Made by a program: the position numbers and the translations under genes
Notes under the pieces: model-generated
What the model saw: the letters and a program-made list of their open reading frames with translations, nothing else
Databases searched by the model: none
What the model was told of the DNA's origin: nothing
Assembly (NCBI GenBank): GCA_963706555.1
Contig: OY970164.1
Span: 1,116,001-1,180,000, forward strand
DNA from: Bog-473 sp963706555
Lineage (GTDB): Bacteria; Actinomycetota; Acidimicrobiia; Acidimicrobiales; RAAP-2
DNA: 64,000 bases
Reading direction: 5' to 3'
In this document: positions 60,462 to 64,000 of the stretch, one piece after another
Layout of the letters: the number at the start of each line of letters is the position of its first letter
Numbering within the stretch: position 1 is the stretch's first letter

Positions 60462-61361
60462 ATGACGCCAAATCCCGTGCCGGAACGATTCGGCCTCCGC
60501 CGAGCCGTGCGATGGGTGACCCGCTGTCTCCTGGTGTTAGGGGCAGCAGGGGTGATCGCTGCCTGCGGAACCGGCAATGGGGGAAACCTCGCCGACAAGC
60601 CGTCGGTCAGTACCACGACGAGCCCGGGTTCACGGACCCCAGTGACAAACGCGCCGTTGCAGACGACGTCGACGACGGATCCGTCCACCACGACGACCGA
60701 TCCGCCCACCACGACCACCGACGTGTCGACGACCACGACCACAGAGTCGCCGACGACAACCTCGACCACCGAAGCGCCGACAACCACGACCACCGAGGCG
60801 CCCACGACGACCACCACCGAAGCGCCCACGACGACTACGACGGCGCCGGGGCAACCTGCCTCAGGAAGCTCGACACCCTGGGGCTGGATCATCGGGGCGA
60901 TTCTTCTTGTCATCGCAATCATCGCCGTGGTGTTGGCATTGGTCGCCGCCAGCAATCGACGGCGAGCCGAACAACAGTGGCAACCGATCGCCTGGGCGGC
61001 GCTGAGCGCCGCCCAGCTTGCCCGTGACTCGGTCCTGGCCGACACCGCGGTTCCTGACGATCCCTCACGGCTCGTCGCGGTGCGGCGGCAGGTCGATGGC
61101 GCGACGGAGTCTCTGCAGCGGGCGGTGGAAACCGCCCCCGACGACGTGGCGCGTCAATCGGCCACGGCAACGGCCGACGCCCTCCGGGGCCTCGCCTTCG
61201 CCATCGAGTCGGAAAGGCTGCTCCATGACCGCACCGTCGCGCCGACCGGTGAGCAGCTCGCGCAGGCCGACGAGGCTCGCCGCGCCCGTTCGGCTGATCT
61301 GGAATTGGCGCTCGCTCGTCTGGGAGAGCGGATCGGTCCTCCGGCAACTCCGGCGTCCTGA
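60462..61361 (+). CDS. Thr-rich lipoprotein with membrane helix
   Basis: 299 residues. Signal peptide ending in the lipobox AGVIAACGTGNG (Cys about residue 35). The next ~90 residues are runs of Thr with Pro/Ser/Glu (TTTTTEAP-type repeats), likely an extended, perhaps glycosylated stalk. A membrane helix (WIIGAILLVIAIIAVVLALVAASN) follows, then a helical C-terminal domain of about 140 residues. The presence of both a lipobox and a downstream helix is unusual. No catalytic motif; function unknown. Confidence 0.7.
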   Translation: MTPNPVPERFGLRRAVRWVTRCLLVLGAAGVIAACGTGNGGNLADKPSVSTTTSPGSRTPVTNAPLQTTSTTDPSTTTTDPPTTTTDVSTTTTTESPTTTSTTEAPTTTTTEAPTTTTTEAPTTTTTAPGQPASGSSTPWGWIIGAILLVIAIIAVVLALVAASNRRRAEQQWQPIAWAALSAAQLARDSVLADTAVPDDPSRLVAVRRQVDGATESLQRAVETAPDDVARQSATATADALRGLAFAIESERLLHDRTVAPTGEQLAQADEARRARSADLELALARLGERIGPPATPAS

Positions 61362-61511
61362 TGCCCCGGTAGGCCCCGCGTGGTGCCTACCGGATCGACC
61401 GCTTCCGTCACCCGGGAGGTGTCTGGAGACACCCGGAGCGGCCATTGGTGCGCCGTGGCAACCTTCTACGGCGTCGGTAACGGACCGACCGCTTCACAGA
61501 GGGGGTAGATC

Positions 61512-61889
61512 ATGACGGTGCCAGTTGAAGGCGAGGACGCAGCCGCCACGGCCGAACGACTCTTGGGGTTCCCATTGGTGCCGGCACTCGGTCCGGGGGA
61601 GCCCGAGGTGGGAAGCGATTTCCTGCGGCTCGGTATGGAACACACGTTCGGAGGCGTGTGGCAGCGAAGTGGGCTCGACCTGCGTAGCCGTGCATTGATC
61701 TCGGTGACGATCGCGGCAGTGCTCGGGACCCCTCAACCCCTCGGCGGACAACTGAGGATCGCACTCAACTGTGGTGTCACGAAGGAAGAGATCGTCGAGC
61801 TGTTCATCCACCTCCAGGCGTACGCCGGAGCGTCGAGAGCTGTCGAGGGCTATCAAGTTGCGAAAGCGATATTCGCTGAGCGCGCATAA
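61512..61889 (+). CDS. Carboxymuconolactone-decarboxylase-family protein
   Basis: 125 residues. CMD pattern: SGLDLRSRALISVTIAAVLGTPQPLGGQLRIALNCGVTKEEIVELFIHLQAYAGASRAVEG (in parts). The conserved His before xxAYAG is present; the CxxC of AhpD is absent. In the classic pathway it decarboxylates 4-carboxymuconolactone in aromatic breakdown, but other substrates are likely here. ATG after AGAGGGGGTAG. It precedes an SDR on the same strand by 96 bp. Confidence 0.8.
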   Translation: MTVPVEGEDAAATAERLLGFPLVPALGPGEPEVGSDFLRLGMEHTFGGVWQRSGLDLRSRALISVTIAAVLGTPQPLGGQLRIALNCGVTKEEIVELFIHLQAYAGASRAVEGYQVAKAIFAERA

Positions 61890-61985
61890 GCCGCCGTCAG
61901 GGAGAAGCGCTCTGGCGCCCCCCGGCGCCGGTCGGACAGACTCGGCCCCGCACGATGCGACGGCCCCAGGGCCCATGGAGGTGTC

Positions 61986-62726
61986 ATGAATTTCGACGGG
62001 AAGGTGGCGCTCGTGACTGGCGCCGGATCGGGCATCGGCCGGGCAGTGGCACTGCGCCTGTCCGCGGAAGGGGCATCGGTTCTCGGCGTGGACGTGGATG
62101 AGGCCCGACTCGACGAGGTGGCGGAGGCAGCGGGGAACGCCGTTGCCGTGCACCGTGCTGACTTGAGCGACCCCGACGTGTGTGCCGCTGCGGTCTCCGC
62201 CTGCGTCGCCCGGTTCGGGCGCCTGGACATTCTGGGCAATGTGGCCGGTATCTACCGTCCCGCCCACACGGCACAGATGAGCCGTGAGGACTACCGCAAG
62301 GTCATGGCGGTCAACCTCGACGCCTACTTCTTTCTAGCCCAGGCCGCCATCCCGCATCTCCTTGCGACGGACGGCAACATCGTCAACATCGCGTCGAATG
62401 CCGGCACGCAGGGTGTGCCGTATTCGGCGGCGTATTGCATGAGCAAAGGCGGGGTTGTCCAATTGACGCGCTCTCTGGCGGTCGAGTTCCTCAAAACGCG
62501 GCTGAGGGTCAACGCCATCGCTCCCGCGGGAACGAATACGAACATCGCCAATGAGGCGAACTTCCCCGCCGACATGGATCCGGACCTGGCCGTACGCATG
62601 GCCGGTCTCCGGGGACTTGTCGAGCCGGACGAGGTGGCCGCGCTCTTCTGCTTCCTCGCCTCCGACGATGCCCGTTCGATCACGGGCGCGGTCTATGCCG
62701 TCGACAATGGGCTTACGGTGAGCTGA
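61986..62726 (+). CDS. Short-chain dehydrogenase (FabG-like)
   Basis: 246 residues. TGAGSGIGRAVALRL, a GNVAGIYR version of the NNAG motif, catalytic Ser in NIASNAGTQG and YCMSKGGVVQL (Tyr/Lys), and the C-terminal SITGAVYAVDNGLTVS. Probably an NAD(P)-dependent oxidoreductase of secondary alcohols. ATG with TGGAGGTGTC. It directly precedes a truncated carotenoid-oxygenase remnant, suggesting the group once handled an apocarotenoid or aromatic substrate; this is inference. Confidence 0.88.
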   Translation: MNFDGKVALVTGAGSGIGRAVALRLSAEGASVLGVDVDEARLDEVAEAAGNAVAVHRADLSDPDVCAAAVSACVARFGRLDILGNVAGIYRPAHTAQMSREDYRKVMAVNLDAYFFLAQAAIPHLLATDGNIVNIASNAGTQGVPYSAAYCMSKGGVVQLTRSLAVEFLKTRLRVNAIAPAGTNTNIANEANFPADMDPDLAVRMAGLRGLVEPDEVAALFCFLASDDARSITGAVYAVDNGLTVS

Positions 62727-62731
62727 GGGGT

Positions 62732-63052
62732 CTGGCCGCGGCGCAATCCCCCGGGGTCGGCCTCACCTCGGGGGAACACGATCTCCTTCTCCGCCACGAC
62801 CTCGTCAGTGGCCGAAGCGAACGTGTCGCGACCGAGGCGGCGATCGGCGAAGTCGTGTTCGTCCCGCGCGACGGCGCGACCGAGGAGCTCGATGGTTACT
62901 ACGTCAATTTCGGGACCTCGCTCGTCGACGGACGCTCGAGTCTTTACATCTGGGACGCAGGCACGTTGGCCCCCGATCCACGTGCCCGTATCCTCATTCC
63001 TCAGCGTGTGCCCAACGGCCTCCATGGCAACTGGTTTCCTGCGGATACCTAG
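62732..63052 (+). pseudogene. Carotenoid oxygenase (RPE65-type) C-terminal remnant
   Basis: The frame open from about 62732 encodes HDLVSGRSERVATEAAIG, EVVFVPRDGATEELDGYYV, LYIWDAGTLA and the C-terminal IPQRVPNGLHGNWFP, in which the His of GxHGxW is a metal ligand in this family. About 350 upstream residues are missing, and no start codon with a ribosome site is present. A 5'-truncated copy, cut at the end of the SDR gene. Confidence 0.7.
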
Positions 63053-63131
63053 GACTGATGCGATGCATTCAGGTTCGTTTGCGCCCGGACACTTGCTGGG
63101 ATAGACCTGTGCGTCTCGTCAATAAAGGCTG

Positions 63132-63476
63132 GTGAGTGGCATTCCCAATCACGGTTCACTTGATCTGGTCCGTGAGCCGCTCACAGATCTTCTCGAGGCG
63201 GTAACTGTCGAATCGGATGATGCCCTTCCTGTGTTCATGCAGTGGTGTGAGGCACACCTCGGCATCATCAAGGCGATCACGTTCGGCCACGACTACGTGC
63301 CGGCGCCCGCGTCAGAGCTCCTCAGTTTCGAAGAGGCCTTGGTGTTCGTGCGACTGCAACTCGAGAGACTGGATGCCGTTCGCTCCACAACCGGGCTCAC
63401 CACATCCGGAGAGTCCCGCTACGAGGGCTTGCGCGCGATGGAGATCGATCTCGTCGCGAGGATCTCCGGCCACTAG
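63132..63476 (+). CDS. Small hypothetical protein
   Basis: 114 residues from GTG 63132. Mostly helical with SLDLVREPLTDLLEAVTVESDD, LPVFMQWCEAHLGIIKAI and SFEEALVFVRLQLERLDAV. No family recognised. Codon use is coding-like and the ribosome site (AAAGGCTG) is moderate. Confidence 0.5.
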   Translation: MSGIPNHGSLDLVREPLTDLLEAVTVESDDALPVFMQWCEAHLGIIKAITFGHDYVPAPASELLSFEEALVFVRLQLERLDAVRSTTGLTTSGESRYEGLRAMEIDLVARISGH

Positions 63477-63558
63477 CAGCACCCGCCACTGATCGGCACC
63501 GAGCCGTCGACGCCACCGGCTGCGCACCGTCTCGGTTCCGGCGACGCGCGGGCCAGCA

Positions 63559-64000
63559 CTACAAGATGCCGACGAGCCCCCTGGTCAACTCCCACGCACC
63601 GAGAACGGCCAGGACGACGGCGAAGAGGGTGCGGCCGTTGCGGGCGAGCCAGTCATTCAGCGTTGCGAGCCGAGGGACGGTCCAGTCCGGCGCCAGCCAG
63701 AAGAGCAGGATAGGGATTTCGATCGTGATGAGGAGGAGGAGGACGACAATGAGGACCCATATGGCCGCCGCCGGGTCGCTCAATCTGGAACTGCTCACGA
63801 CCTCCAGGGCGGCCAAATAGGTGGGTGACGGGGTATACATCGCGATGCCCACCACGAAAACGGCGAACAGCCCCGAGCCGCTGGCAGCCCTCGTGATTCG
63901 TGACGGTTGGTCGTCGCTCTTGGGCTTCGGCACATGGTGAGCGACGAACCACGCGCCGACGAGAAACACGACCCCGATTGCCAACTCCAGTGCGTAGTGG
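63559..64000 (-). CDS. GAP-family membrane protein (5' end outside window)
   Basis: The frame runs off the right edge, so the first part is missing; about 146 residues are visible. Helices LAIGVVFLVGAWFVAHHV, SGLFAVFVVGIAMYTPSPTYLAAL, IWVLIVVLLLLITIEIPILLFWL and a last one ending TRGLVGIL match the second half of the GAP/Sap-like family, also represented at 22923. Probable small-molecule or lipid exporter. Confidence 0.72.
   Translation of the reverse strand, partial: HYALELAIGVVFLVGAWFVAHHVPKPKSDDQPSRITRAASGSGLFAVFVVGIAMYTPSPTYLAALEVVSSSRLSDPAAAIWVLIVVLLLLITIEIPILLFWLAPDWTVPRLATLNDWLARNGRTLFAVVLAVLGAWELTRGLVGIL

Overview
High-GC actinobacterial chromosome. The evidence is a cell-division/signalling cluster (two FHA proteins, PP2C phosphatase, class B penicillin-binding protein, PASTA-domain Ser/Thr kinase, CrgA), a mycothiol-type DinB protein, many GTG starts and GTGA start/stop overlaps. 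The gene set would fit a non-mycobacterial lineage such as Acidimicrobiia, but that placement is an inference and no rRNA is present to test it.

Layout. 1-20 kb is ordinary metabolism and envelope: a dCTP deaminase cut by the left edge, aldo/keto reductase, acyl-CoA ligase, RNase D, a frameshifted SRPBCC gene, sulfotransferase-like protein, a menG-like methyltransferase with a membrane protein, a 5'-3' exonuclease-like protein, a LuxR/GAF regulator, an exported SurE, HtrA, PAP2, SulP, a membrane-anchored DAG kinase and a large MalT-type regulator. 20-38 kb is an island of small, often paired genes: two PLDc_N/SHOCT proteins, three SHOCT proteins, two DUF6325-SHOCT pairs, two DUF7144-like membrane proteins, three relatives of an ~88-aa protein, DUF2252, GAP, aquaporin, a second SulP, DUF1269, PPK2 and DUF4235. 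It looks like a stress or envelope-maintenance region built by duplication.

39-46.7 kb is a mosaic of isolated genes (cytochrome P450, substrate-binding protein, an orphan cytochrome b) among decaying fragments (RibD/DHFR-like, SDR, Na+/H+ antiporter, transposase). A tRNA-Leu(CAG) at 46.9 kb marks the return to core genome. 47-54.6 kb is the fhaA-fhaB-pstP-pbpA-pknB cluster with trpG/pabA and crgA. It lacks the rodA/ftsW gene and second kinase usual in relatives. 54.6-64 kb holds a thiolase, hotdog thioesterase, a ComF-like protein with repeat-expanded ends, SDR/pirin/aldo-keto reductase genes, a Thr-rich lipoprotein, a CMD protein plus SDR, a carotenoid-oxygenase remnant and a GAP-family gene cut by the right edge.

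The most striking unexplained signals are: (1) five copies of an inverted repeat TCACCC-N5-GGGTGA (three perfect, two with one mismatch), all between 20.0 and 25.9 kb and all between genes of the small-protein island; (2) a tandem 22-bp repeat upstream of the orphan cytochrome b, each unit carrying GGGACCAATGGCCC on the coding strand, which resembles an actinobacterial DosR/DevR hypoxia box; and (3) the paralogous small-gene island itself.
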